From contig NZ_WWEN01000007.1 of the NCBI RefSeq assembly GCF_009857745.1, positions 1 through 64,000 on the forward strand: a DNA stretch of 64,000 nt, in the 5' to 3' direction. This DNA comes from Thalassovita mangrovi (GTDB taxonomy: Bacteria > Pseudomonadota > Alphaproteobacteria > Rhodobacterales > Rhodobacteraceae). Below, piece after piece: positions 27,417 to 35,907 of this stretch (the first letter of the stretch is position 1; the number at the start of each line of letters is the position of its first letter). The translations under genes and the position numbers were made by a program. The notes under the pieces are model-generated. The model was given only the letters and a program-made list of their open reading frames with translations, was not told the DNA's origin and made no database searches.

Positions 27417-28109
27417 ATGAAAAAGATCGTTATTCTCACCGGGGCGGGCATTTCCGCCGAAAGCGGGCTGGGCACCTTCCGCGACGAAGGCGGGCTGTGG
27501 GCGCAGCACCGGATCGAGGACGTGGCGACGCCCGAAGGCTTCGCGCGCGACCCGGGGCTGGTGCATGCCTTTTACAACGCGCGCCGGGCGCAGGCCGCCC
27601 GCGCGCACCCCAATGCCGCGCATGAGGCGCTGGCGCGGCTGGAAGCGGAGCACCCCGCCGAGGTGGTGATCGTGACGCAGAATGTCGACGGGCTGCACGA
27701 AGCGGCCGGGTCGAAGGCCGTGATCCACATGCACGGGCAATTGTCCGGCGCGCTGTGCGCCGCCTGCGAACACCGCTGGGACGCGCCCGAGGCGATGCAG
27801 CCCGGCGATCCCTGCCCGTCCTGCGGCACCCCGGCCACCCGGCCCGATATCGTCTGGTTCGGCGAAATGCCCTATCACATGAGCGCCATCTGGAACCACC
27901 TGCGCGAAGCCGATCTGTTCGCCGCCATCGGCACCTCGGGCGAAGTGTACCCAGCCGCCGCCTTCGTGCAGGACGCCGACCGCCACGGCGCCCATACGGT
28001 GGAACTGAACCTTGCCCCCTCCTCGGTAATCTCCGATTTCTCGGAATTCCATTTCGGCAAGGCGACCGAGGTGGTGCCGCAATGGGTCGAAAACCTGCTG
28101 CTGGGCTGA
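27417..28109 (+). CDS. cobB: Sirtuin, NAD-dependent protein deacylase (CobB type)
   Basis: This 230-aa class III sirtuin has GAGISAESGLGTFR (NAD loop), TQNVDGLHEAAG, the catalytic His in HMHGQ, and two zinc pairs (CAAC and CPSC). GxxRPDIVWFGE and GTSGEVYPA complete the family pattern. It removes acetyl or other acyl groups from lysine, for example on acetyl-CoA synthetase. AAGGAGG is placed well before the ATG. The name refers to the sirtuin CobB, not to the corrin enzyme of the same symbol. Confidence 0.94.
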   Translation: MKKIVILTGAGISAESGLGTFRDEGGLWAQHRIEDVATPEGFARDPGLVHAFYNARRAQAARAHPNAAHEALARLEAEHPAEVVIVTQNVDGLHEAAGSKAVIHMHGQLSGALCAACEHRWDAPEAMQPGDPCPSCGTPATRPDIVWFGEMPYHMSAIWNHLREADLFAAIGTSGEVYPAAAFVQDADRHGAHTVELNLAPSSVISDFSEFHFGKATEVVPQWVENLLLG

Positions 28110-28117
28110 AACGAAAA

Positions 28118-28149
28118 CAGCCGGGCCAAGGCCCGGCTGCTGGATTTTG
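28118..28149 (+). terminator. Terminator after the sirtuin gene
   Basis: A 10-bp stem CAGCCGGGCC/GGCCCGGCTG (28118-28127 with 28130-28139) is followed by CTGGATTTT. It lies between convergent genes and could serve both. Confidence 0.6.
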
Positions 28150-28176
28150 CGAAACCGGTCCGCAGACCGGCAAGGC

Positions 28177-28677
28177 TCAGTTCGACGGCTGGCCCATTTT
28201 CATCTTGCTGTGATCCATGTTCATCATGCCATGAGCCGGCTTGCGCTCCAGGTCGACCGGCACTTCGACGGTGACGTCGCCGGCCTTCTCAAAAGTCAGG
28301 GTCACGTTGACCATTTCACCCTGCACCAGAGCGTGGTTCAGGCCCAGGAACATCACGTGCTTGCCGCCGCGCTGCATGGCGATCATGCCGTCCTTGGGCA
28401 GGTCGAAACCTTCCTCGACATGCACCATCTTCATCACGCCGTTGGCGTCTTCCATATGGGTGTGCAGTTCGACACGCTGGGCCACGTCCGAGCTGGCCGA
28501 GACCAGGTGGTCGTCCTGGCCGGTGTGGTTGTGGATCATCATGAAGGCGGCGCCCGAGTTCGACATCATCGAGGATGCGCGGGCATAGGGGTCTTCGACC
28601 ATGATGCCTTCGGCGAAGGCGGGAAGGGCGAAAGCGGCGGCCGCGACGGCGGCGAATACGGTGGTTTTGAACGACAT
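28177..28677 (-). CDS. PCu(A)C-family periplasmic copper chaperone
   Basis: This 166-aa protein has a signal peptide ending PAFA. The mature part has the PCuAC Cu(I) site pattern: HTHMEDANGVMKM, then KHVMFLGL with the H-x-M pair. These chaperones deliver copper to cytochrome oxidase. A C-terminal tail extends the usual domain with HGMMNMDHSKMKM, adding Met and His residues that could bind further Cu(I)/Cu(II). AGAGGA precedes the ATG. The next gene upstream (28727-29077) encodes a small exported protein and is 49 nt away, so the two are probably one operon. Confidence 0.9.
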   Translation of the reverse strand: MSFKTTVFAAVAAAAFALPAFAEGIMVEDPYARASSMMSNSGAAFMMIHNHTGQDDHLVSASSDVAQRVELHTHMEDANGVMKMVHVEEGFDLPKDGMIAMQRGGKHVMFLGLNHALVQGEMVNVTLTFEKAGDVTVEVPVDLERKPAHGMMNMDHSKMKMGQPSN

Positions 28678-28726
28678 TTGTCGGTCCTCTTTTCTGACTG
28701 TGTGATTTGGATTGGTTTTTGGAGTG

Positions 28727-29077
28727 TCAGAAAAGAATCGGCGGTCCGCGGGCAATCCCCGGAACGGTGCCGCCAGCGGCGCCCGCGCGCCCGGTATCGA
28801 TTCGCAAGGTGACCACCCGCCCCGAGGGACGCATGAAAAGGACCGGCGGTTCCTCGTGAAACGCGAAGATCGACAGGGCGAAATCGGGGCAGATATGCGG
28901 CGGGCCGACGGGCTGACCGTCCTTGTCCACCAGCACCGAAATGGGACCGGTGCCGGTACACAGAACGATTTCACCTTCGGCATTGGGCATGCCGCGCGCA
29001 ACGGCCATCGACTGCCCCGTCAGGGTCAGCATCAGCGCCAGGACAATGGCGAGATATGAACGCAGCGCGAATTTCAT
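28727..29077 (-). CDS. Small exported DUF2946-like protein
   Basis: This 116-aa protein has an N-terminal hydrophobic segment (YLAIVLALMLTLTGQSMAVA), probably a signal peptide or anchor. It then carries the phrase EIVLCTGTGPISV, followed by a region with GPPHICPDFALS. One Cys in each block and the His suggest metal or redox chemistry. Such small proteins sit next to PCuAC copper chaperones in this lineage, as here. The specific role is unknown. The C-terminus is Pro/Gly/Arg-rich and poorly structured. Confidence 0.6.
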   Translation of the reverse strand: MKFALRSYLAIVLALMLTLTGQSMAVARGMPNAEGEIVLCTGTGPISVLVDKDGQPVGPPHICPDFALSIFAFHEEPPVLFMRPSGRVVTLRIDTGRAGAAGGTVPGIARGPPILF

Positions 29078-29129
29078 GCGAAACCGTGTATAAATCCGCA
29101 GCGCTCAAAGGGGAAGCGACAAAAGGAAA

Positions 29130-29156
29130 CAGCCCCGCCGGACACCGGCAGGGCTG
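29130..29156 (-). terminator. rpmB terminator
   Basis: On the minus strand, a 12-bp stem with one mismatch (29156-29145 with 29141-29130, 3-nt loop) is followed by TTTCCTTTTG. It lies 26 nt past the rpmB stop. Confidence 0.65.
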
Positions 29157-29182
29157 CACAAATTCCTGAAATCAGGGGAAGA

Positions 29183-29470
29183 TCAGGCCGAAGCTTGCGC
29201 CTTGGCGATGTCTTTCTTGATCTTCAGAGCGTTGGCCGACAGTTCGACGTCCTTGGCTTTCGCCAGGAACGCGTCCAGCCCGCCACGGTGATCCACCGAA
29301 CGCAGAGCGGCGGCCGAGATCCGCAGCTTGAAGCCACGGCCCAGGGTTTCCGACTGCAGGGTGACGTCGTTCAGGTTGGGCAGGAAGCGACGCTTGGTTC
29401 TGTTTTTGGCGTGGCTGACATTGTTGCCAGACATCGGGCCTTTTCCGGTCAGTTCGCAGACACGCGACAT
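29183..29470 (-). CDS. rpmB: 50S ribosomal protein L28
   Basis: This 95-aa protein has the L28 N-terminus [20 protein letters not shown] and the basic stretch [12 protein letters not shown]. The length is typical of the longer alphaproteobacterial form. It is monocistronic, with its own terminator and a 94-nt gap to the ABC-transporter gene upstream. Confidence 0.97.
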   Translation of the reverse strand: MSRVCELTGKGPMSGNNVSHAKNRTKRRFLPNLNDVTLQSETLGRGFKLRISAAALRSVDHRGGLDAFLAKAKDVELSANALKIKKDIAKAQASA

Positions 29471-29564
29471 GGGTTTATCCTCGTCTCATCAGCGGGGCGC
29501 ATCTGACCCCTACAACATAAACGGACGCCACGCATGGCGGCGTCCTGAATTCCGTTCGGGGTCA

Positions 29565-31448
29565 TTAGGCGGAATCGGCAGGCACGTCAAGGCCCAAGGC
29601 CGGTTCTTTGCCCGTCTCTTCGTCATCGCCCAGGAAACCACCCGACTGGCGGTCCCACAACCCGGCATAGACGCCGCCCCGCGCCAGCAGGTCGGCATGG
29701 CTGCCATCCTCGATCACCCGGCCCTTGTCCATTACCACGATCCGGTCCATCTGCGCGATGGTCGACAGCCGGTGCGCGATGGCGATCACCGTCTTGCCCT
29801 GCATCAGCCCGAACAATGTCTGCTGGATCGCCGCCTCGACCTCGCTGTCGAGCGCGCTGGTGGCTTCGTCCAGCACCAGGATCGGCGCGTCCTTCAGGAT
29901 CACCCGGGCGATGGTGATGCGCTGGCGCTGGCCGCCAGACAGCTTCACCCCGCGTTCGCCGACATGAGCGTTATAGCCGGTGCGCCCCTTGGGATCGGCC
30001 AGCGTCTGGATGAACTCATGCGCCTCGGCCTGCTTGGCGGCCTCGATCATCTGGTCCTCGGTCGCATCCGAGCGGCCATAGAGGATATTGCCCCGAATCG
30101 ACCGGTGCAGCAGAGAATTGTCCTGGCTGACCATGCCGATTTCCCGGCGTAGCGACACCTGGGTGACGTCACGGATATCCTGCCCGTCGATCAGGACCCG
30201 GCCGCTTTCGGGATCGTGAAACCGCAACAGCAGGTTGACCAGGCTCGACTTGCCCGCGCCGGACCGGCCCACCAGCCCCACCTTCTGCCCCGGCTCGACG
30301 GTCAGGCTGATATGATCCAGCCCGCCCTTGCCCTTGCCGTAATGGTGGCTGATGTCCTTGAACTCGATCCGTGCATCGGTGACCTGCAGCTTCGGCGCAC
30401 CCGGCGCGTCGGTCACCTCATGCGGCACCGATACCGATTGCAGCCCTTCGCGGATGACGCCGGCATGTTCGAACAGCCGCACCGTCACCCACATGATCCA
30501 GCCCGACATGCCGTTGAGCCGGATCGTCAGGGCCGAGGCCGCCGCCACTTCGCCCACCGTCACCGTGCCGCGCGACCACAGCCAGATCGCCGGGGTCATC
30601 ATGCCCAGGATCAGCACCCCGTTGACCACGTTGAGCCCGAAGCTCAGTTCCGTCATCAGCCGCAGGAAACGCTGGAAGCGCAGCCGCAGCCGCTTCATCG
30701 CCGACAGGACATAGCTTTCCTCGGTGCCCGCATCGGCGAACAGCTTCACCGTTTCGATATTGGTATAGGCATCGACCACCCGCGCGGTGACCATCGACCG
30801 CGCCCCGGACCATTTTTCAGACGCCACCGCAACACGCACCGCTATATAGCGGACATAAAGCACGTACAGCGCCACCCAAGCCAACAGCGGCAGCGCCAGC
30901 AGGGGATCGACGCTCGACAGGATCAGCGCGGCGCTGATCACATAGGTCAGCGCGTACCAGATGCCTTCGAACACCATATAGGTGGCGTCTTCCACCGCCG
31001 CGCCCAGCTGCATCACCCGGTTGGTCAGCCGCCCGGCGAAATCGTTCTGGAAAAACGACGCCGACTGGCCCAGCAGATGCTTGTGCGCCCGCCAGCGCAC
31101 CTGTTCTTGCATATTGCCCGCCAGCATCTGTTCCAAAAACAGGTGCTGCAGCATGATGAACAGCGGCCGCAGCGTGACGATGAAGATCCCCGCCAGCAGC
31201 AATTCGCGGCCGTGATTGGCGAACAGCGTGTCAGACGTGTTCGCCGACAGCAGGTCGATGATCCGGCCGGAATAGAAGATCAGCCCGGTTTCGATCAGCG
31301 CCACGACGATGCCGGACAGCGCCATCACCGCCATCCATTTGCGGAACGGCCCGTATTGGGTTTTCAGGTAGGCCCAAAGCGTTTTCGGCGGCGTCGTTTC
31401 GTCAAACGGCGCAAAGGGGTCGATGAGGTTTTCGAAGAATCGGAACAT
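29565..31448 (-). CDS. ABC transporter, fused permease and ATPase (MsbA/exporter type)
   Basis: This 627-aa half-transporter has an N-terminal six-helix membrane domain with the exporter pattern FFQNDFAGRLTNRV. The C-terminal ATPase has Walker A GRSGAGKS, signature LSGGQRQR, Walker B LVLDEATSALD and the H-loop IAHRLST. It would act as a dimer exporting lipid, peptide or a small molecule; the cargo cannot be told. ATG at 31448 was chosen; the ribosome-binding sequence is weak (GGTGA), and a GTG nine bases upstream is an alternative. Confidence 0.9.
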   Translation of the reverse strand: MFRFFENLIDPFAPFDETTPPKTLWAYLKTQYGPFRKWMAVMALSGIVVALIETGLIFYSGRIIDLLSANTSDTLFANHGRELLLAGIFIVTLRPLFIMLQHLFLEQMLAGNMQEQVRWRAHKHLLGQSASFFQNDFAGRLTNRVMQLGAAVEDATYMVFEGIWYALTYVISAALILSSVDPLLALPLLAWVALYVLYVRYIAVRVAVASEKWSGARSMVTARVVDAYTNIETVKLFADAGTEESYVLSAMKRLRLRFQRFLRLMTELSFGLNVVNGVLILGMMTPAIWLWSRGTVTVGEVAAASALTIRLNGMSGWIMWVTVRLFEHAGVIREGLQSVSVPHEVTDAPGAPKLQVTDARIEFKDISHHYGKGKGGLDHISLTVEPGQKVGLVGRSGAGKSSLVNLLLRFHDPESGRVLIDGQDIRDVTQVSLRREIGMVSQDNSLLHRSIRGNILYGRSDATEDQMIEAAKQAEAHEFIQTLADPKGRTGYNAHVGERGVKLSGGQRQRITIARVILKDAPILVLDEATSALDSEVEAAIQQTLFGLMQGKTVIAIAHRLSTIAQMDRIVVMDKGRVIEDGSHADLLARGGVYAGLWDRQSGGFLGDDEETGKEPALGLDVPADSA

Positions 31449-31623
31449 GACGGTCACCAAAGGTGCAAATTTCTGGAAAATTCTGGGCTGAGACGCGGGT
31501 CGGTTTATCGGCAACCGGCCACACGGGATCGGTTACCTTACGAAAAGGTGAGTGAAATCCCGTGATACATCTTAAGCCCTCCGTCAGTGGATGAAGCCGT
31601 GTTAACGCAGAAGATCGCGTTTG

Positions 31624-32610
31624 TCACGCAGGAGTTCCATGAAGTTCTCGTAACAATTGTGCCGCCGCCTTGGTCGGGGTCGCCCGCCCCTCGGCGACAT
31701 CCGCGCCGATCCGCGCCAGCGCGTCGCGCGCGGTGCCGGTCTGCAATTGCGCCAGCAGCGCCTGCTTGACCTCTTCCTCGAACCAGAACTGCGCCTGCGC
31801 CGCACGGCGGCTGTCGAAATGCCCGTTCTCGCGGCGCCAGTCGTTCAGAGCCATCATTTCGCCCCAGGCCTTTTCCAGCCCGTCCTGCTGCAACGCCGAC
31901 ACCGTCATCGCCTTGGGGAAATCCTGCGGATCATAGGCCCGCTTGCGTAGTAGCCGGAGCGCACCGGCGTAATCGGCGCAGGTGCGGATCGCCACTGGCT
32001 TCAGATCGCCATCGGCCTTGTTGACCAGGATGATGTCGGCGATTTCCATGATGCCGCGCTTGACGCCTTGCAATTCGTCGCCTCCCGCCGGCGCCAGCAG
32101 CAGCACGAACAGGTCCGACATTTCCGCCACCACGGTTTCGGATTGCCCCACCCCCACGGTTTCGATCAGGATCACGTCGAACCCGGCCGCTTCGCACAAA
32201 GCCACCGCTTCGCGCGACCGTCGCGCCACGCCGCCCAGATGCGACCCGCTGGGCGAGGGCCGGATGAAGGCGTTGGGATCGCGGCTCAGCAGTTCCATCC
32301 GCGTCTTGTCGCCCAGGATCGACCCGCCGGATCGCGCCGAGCTGGGATCGACCGCCAGCACCGCCACCTTCAGCCCCTTGGCCGTCAGCATCTTGCCGAA
32401 GCTTTCGATGAAGGTCGATTTGCCCACGCCGGGCGTGCCCGACAACCCGATGCGGATCGCCTTGGCATCGGTTTTGCGGCTCAGCGTCTCGATCAGCTCG
32501 GCGGCCTGTTCGCGGTGATCGGCGCGGCTGCTTTCCACTAGGGTGATGGCGCGGGCCAGGGCGCGGCGGTCGCCGGTCACGATCTTGTCACTGAGCTTTG
32601 CGATATCCAT
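31624..32610 (-). CDS. meaB: Methylmalonyl-CoA mutase-associated GTPase MeaB
   Basis: This 328-aa G3E-family GTPase protects and loads adenosylcobalamin onto methylmalonyl-CoA mutase. Walker A is GTPGVGKST; SVDPSS-type switch residues appear as VLAVDPSSARSGGSILGD, then RPSPSGSHLGGVAR and the base motif VNKADGD. It works in the same pathway as mce at 53 kb and depends on the cobalamin made with cobU/cobC at 11 kb. The mutase itself is not in the window. Start at 32610 has GGGGGTC upstream; an ATG 12 nt further upstream is possible. Confidence 0.94.
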   Translation of the reverse strand: MDIAKLSDKIVTGDRRALARAITLVESSRADHREQAAELIETLSRKTDAKAIRIGLSGTPGVGKSTFIESFGKMLTAKGLKVAVLAVDPSSARSGGSILGDKTRMELLSRDPNAFIRPSPSGSHLGGVARRSREAVALCEAAGFDVILIETVGVGQSETVVAEMSDLFVLLLAPAGGDELQGVKRGIMEIADIILVNKADGDLKPVAIRTCADYAGALRLLRKRAYDPQDFPKAMTVSALQQDGLEKAWGEMMALNDWRRENGHFDSRRAAQAQFWFEEEVKQALLAQLQTGTARDALARIGADVAEGRATPTKAAAQLLRELHGTPA

Positions 32611-32801
32611 GAAGACCCCCATTGATCCGGGGCATTCTTGCCCTGCCTAAGCCCCCCTTGTCCAGACGCAGCCTGCGAACGAACCGGGATGCCGGTCCCG
32701 CCCGCTCCGTTTCCCCGCAGGCCCGGCTAGGCCATCGCGGAAAGCATCGCTGCGCGCGCCACTCCCTTTACCCCGCTTGCCGCTTGGCGGATAAGCGGGA
32801 C

Positions 32802-35249
32802 ATGACCACCCTGCCGATCCATTCCGCCCTGCCCGACCTGCTGAGCGCGCTGCGTACACATTCGCGCGCGGTGCTGCAGGCGCCGCCCGGCGCGGGGAAA
32901 ACCACGGTGGTGCCGCTTGCGATGCTTGACGCCGGGCTGACGCAGGGCCGCATATTGATGCTGGAACCGCGCCGCTTGGCCGCCCGCGCCGCCGCCGAAC
33001 GGATGGCGCAGACGCTGGACGAAGCGGCAGGGCAGACCGTCGGCTACCGCGTGCGGGGCGAGGCGAAGGTCTCCAAATCCACCAAGATCGAGGTCGTCAC
33101 CGAAGGCATCCTGACCCGGATGATCCAGTCCGACCCGGAACTGTCCGGCATCGGCGCGGTGATCTTCGACGAATTCCACGAACGCTCGCTGAACGCGGAC
33201 CTGGGCCTCGCGCTGTGCCTGGAAATCGCCGAGGCGCTGCGCGACGACCTGATCCTTGTGGCGATGTCGGCGACGCTCGACGCCGAACCGGTGGCACGGC
33301 TCATGGGCAACGTGCCCGTCATCACCTCCGAAGGCCGCGCCTATCCGGTCGACATCCGCTGGCTCGACCGCCCGCTGCCGCCGAAAACCCGGCTGGAACC
33401 GGCCCTCGCCAGCCTTGTGGAACAGGCTGTCTCGGAAACGGACGGCGGCGTCTTGGTCTTCCTGCCCGGCGAAGGTGAAATCCGCCGCACCGAGGCGCTG
33501 CTGAAGGACCGCCTGCCGCCCGATTGCACCGTGCATCCGCTGTTCGGCGCGATGGAGTTTGCCAAACAGCGCGCCGCCATCGAACCGGCCAAGACCGGGC
33601 GCAAGGTGGTGCTGGCCACCTCGATCGCCGAAACCTCGCTGACCATTCAGGACGTGCGCGTGGTGGTCGATGCCGGCCGCGCACGCCGTGCGCGCTTCGA
33701 TCCAGGATCGGGCATGGCGCGGCTGGTGACGGAAAAGGTGACGAAGGCCGAAGCCACCCAACGGACCGGCCGCGCCGGCCGGGTGGCCGAGGGGCGCTGT
33801 TACCGGCTCTGGACCAAGGGCGAAGAAGGCGGATTGCAACCCTTCGCCCCGGCCGAGATCGAGACCGCCGACCTGTCGGGCCTGGCGCTGGAACTGGCGT
33901 TGTGGGGGGCGCAGCCGAATGACCTGGCGCTGCTGACCCCGCCCAATCCCGGCGCCTATGCCGAGGCGCAGGCGTTGCTGCGGATGCTGGGCGCGCTCGA
34001 CAAGGGCAACCTGATCACCGATCACGGCCGCGCTTTGGCCGCACTACCGCTGCATCCCCGGCTGGCGCATATGCTGGCCGTCGCCGGGCCTGATGCGGCG
34101 CTGTTGGCGGCGCTGCTGGCCGACCGCGATCCGCTGGCGCGGTCGGCCCCGGTGGACCTGTCGCTGCGCCTATCGGCCCTGCGCGACCTGCGCGGCTATG
34201 CCGACCGCCATCCGCACCAAGCCAATCGCGGCGCGGTGGAGCGGATCAAGGCCGAGGCCAAGCGGCTGGCGCGGCAGGCGAAGCCCGCCCGCACGGGCGG
34301 GATGAGCGACGCCGAAATGGCAGCACTTGCCTATCCCGACCGGGTCGGGCTGCGCCGCAAGGGCGATGCCGCGCGTTATGTGCTGTCGGGCGGCAAGGGG
34401 GCGGTGATGGACGATCACGATCCCATGGCCGCGACCCGGCTGATCGTGGTGACCGACACCGACGGCAACCCGCGTGAAGCCAAGGTCAGGCAAGCGATCC
34501 AGATCAACGAGGCGGAACTGCGCGGCCTGTTCGCCGATCAGATCGGATGGGTCGATAATTGCGACTGGTCGAAACGCGACCGAAGGGTGATCGCGCGCCG
34601 GCAGGAACGCTTCGGCGCACTGGTGCTGGACGACCGGATCTGGAAGGACGCGCCGCCCGAGGCCATCGCGCGCGCCATGCTGGACGGGGTGCGCGACCTG
34701 GGGCTGGTGCCCTCGCCCGCCGCGAAACGCTTCATCGCCCGCGTCATGCTGGTGCGCGACGACCAGAACGGCCTGCCCGACATGTCCGACGCCGCGCTGA
34801 TGGAAAGCTTGGAGGACTGGCTGCTGCCGCATCTGGGCGGGGTGAAGACCGCCGAGGACTGGAAGAAGTTCGATATCCTCAATCCCCTGCGGGCGATGCT
34901 GGACTGGGACCAGATGCAGGCGCTCGACCGGGCGGCACCGGCGCATTTCACCACCCCCTTGGGGCGGCAGATCCCGATCGATTATTCCGGCGAGACCCCG
35001 GAAATCAGCCTGCGCCTGCAGGAAATGTTCGGCCAGACGACCCACCCGAGGGTCGGGCGCACGCCGCTGCGCGTGACCCTGCTGTCGCCCGCCGGGCGGC
35101 CGGTGCAGACCACCACGGATATTCCCGGCTTCTGGGCCTCGTCCTACGCCGATGTGCGCAAGGACATGCGCGGGCGCTACCCCAAACACCCCTGGCCCGA
35201 GGACCCGACCCAGGCCGACCCGACCCTGCGCGCCAAACCGCGCCGCTGA
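32802..35249 (+). CDS. hrpB: ATP-dependent DEAH-like helicase HrpB
   Basis: This 815-aa superfamily 2 helicase has motif I GAGKTT (about residue 30), motif II DEFHER (a DEFH variant usual for HrpB), motif III SATLD, motif V TSIAETSLTI and motif VI QRTGRAGR. The HrpB C-terminal domain follows (GxGVKTAEDW-type, then PTHxRVGRTPL-like). It is thought to be an RNA helicase, but its physiological role is poorly known. ATG at 32802 opens with the standard HrpB start LPIHSALPDLLSAL. The frame is open further upstream without similarity. Confidence 0.93.
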   Translation: MTTLPIHSALPDLLSALRTHSRAVLQAPPGAGKTTVVPLAMLDAGLTQGRILMLEPRRLAARAAAERMAQTLDEAAGQTVGYRVRGEAKVSKSTKIEVVTEGILTRMIQSDPELSGIGAVIFDEFHERSLNADLGLALCLEIAEALRDDLILVAMSATLDAEPVARLMGNVPVITSEGRAYPVDIRWLDRPLPPKTRLEPALASLVEQAVSETDGGVLVFLPGEGEIRRTEALLKDRLPPDCTVHPLFGAMEFAKQRAAIEPAKTGRKVVLATSIAETSLTIQDVRVVVDAGRARRARFDPGSGMARLVTEKVTKAEATQRTGRAGRVAEGRCYRLWTKGEEGGLQPFAPAEIETADLSGLALELALWGAQPNDLALLTPPNPGAYAEAQALLRMLGALDKGNLITDHGRALAALPLHPRLAHMLAVAGPDAALLAALLADRDPLARSAPVDLSLRLSALRDLRGYADRHPHQANRGAVERIKAEAKRLARQAKPARTGGMSDAEMAALAYPDRVGLRRKGDAARYVLSGGKGAVMDDHDPMAATRLIVVTDTDGNPREAKVRQAIQINEAELRGLFADQIGWVDNCDWSKRDRRVIARRQERFGALVLDDRIWKDAPPEAIARAMLDGVRDLGLVPSPAAKRFIARVMLVRDDQNGLPDMSDAALMESLEDWLLPHLGGVKTAEDWKKFDILNPLRAMLDWDQMQALDRAAPAHFTTPLGRQIPIDYSGETPEISLRLQEMFGQTTHPRVGRTPLRVTLLSPAGRPVQTTTDIPGFWASSYADVRKDMRGRYPKHPWPEDPTQADPTLRAKPRR

Positions 35250-35275
35250 GCGCACGGCGGCGCGCTGCATTCTTT

Positions 35276-35304
35276 TTGCGATTGCGTCAAAAAACCGTTA
35301 TACA
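35276..35304 (+). promoter_or_regulatory. Candidate promoter of the Nudix gene
   Basis: TTGCGA (35276-35281) and TATACA (35299-35304) are separated by 17 nt. Transcription would start near 35311, leaving a 50-nt leader with a small hairpin GGATC/GATCC (35327-35341). Confidence 0.55.
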
Positions 35305-35361
35305 AGGCCGCTAGAACAGGCATCACGGATCGGCGCGATCCATTTGAGCAGTATTTTTTAG

Positions 35362-35820
35362 ATGAGTAAACGCATCAACAAGGTCTGGCCCAGCTTGGCC
35401 AGCCGCCTGGCCCTGCGCCCGCCTGCCGAGCAGGTGGCGGCCCTTTGCGTGCGCGACATCGATGGCGAGAAGCAGGTGCTGCTGGTCACCTCTCGCGGGA
35501 CCGGCCGCTGGATCATCCCCAAGGGCTGGCCGATGCGCAAGAAAACCAATGCCGAGGCCGCGCTGCAGGAAGCCTGGGAAGAGGCCGGGGTCAAAGCCGG
35601 CAAAGTGTCGAAAGACCCGATCGGGACCTATCACTACGACAAGCTACACGATGACGGCCATATCACCCAGGTCGAGGCCGAGGTGTATCTGGTCGAGGTC
35701 GGCAAGCTTGCCGATGACTTCCCCGAAGCCCATGAGCGGACCCGCGAATGGGTCACCCCGGCCGAGGCCGCCAGGCGGGTCTGGGAACGGGATCTGAAAA
35801 GGCTGCTGCAGTCTTTGTAA
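35362..35820 (+). CDS. Nudix hydrolase (diphosphoinositol/diadenosine polyphosphate hydrolase-like)
   Basis: This 152-aa single-domain protein has PKGWPMRKKTNAEAALQEAW then EEAGV. Catalytic glutamates E70, E73 and E74 of the Nudix helix are kept. Two outer signature positions differ: the usual Glu reads K61 and the usual Arg reads Q69. The PKGWPM opening is characteristic of the DIPP-like subgroup, which cleaves inositol pyrophosphates or dinucleoside polyphosphates. No Shine-Dalgarno sequence precedes the ATG. The stop codon lies inside the candidate Pho box for the next gene, a phosphate transporter. Confidence 0.88.
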   Translation: MSKRINKVWPSLASRLALRPPAEQVAALCVRDIDGEKQVLLVTSRGTGRWIIPKGWPMRKKTNAEAALQEAWEEAGVKAGKVSKDPIGTYHYDKLHDDGHITQVEAEVYLVEVGKLADDFPEAHERTREWVTPAEAARRVWERDLKRLLQSL

Positions 35821-35845
35821 CGGTTTTGCGTCGGTTTTGTGACAA
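35813..35845 (-). promoter_or_regulatory. Pho-box-like triple repeat upstream of the phosphate transporter
   Basis: Read on the minus strand there are three 11-bp units: TTGTCAC-AAAA, CCGACGC-AAAA and CCGTTAC-AAAG. PHO boxes are tandem 11-bp units of a CTGTCAT-like 7-mer and an AT-rich 4-mer. The first unit matches well and the others are degenerate. The site is 62 nt before the transporter ATG. Confidence 0.4.
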
Positions 35846-35907
35846 TTTTCCTTGATTGACGGCCGTCCCGCGACTAGGGCCTCCCCCGACAGTCGCTGGA
35901 GAAGACG

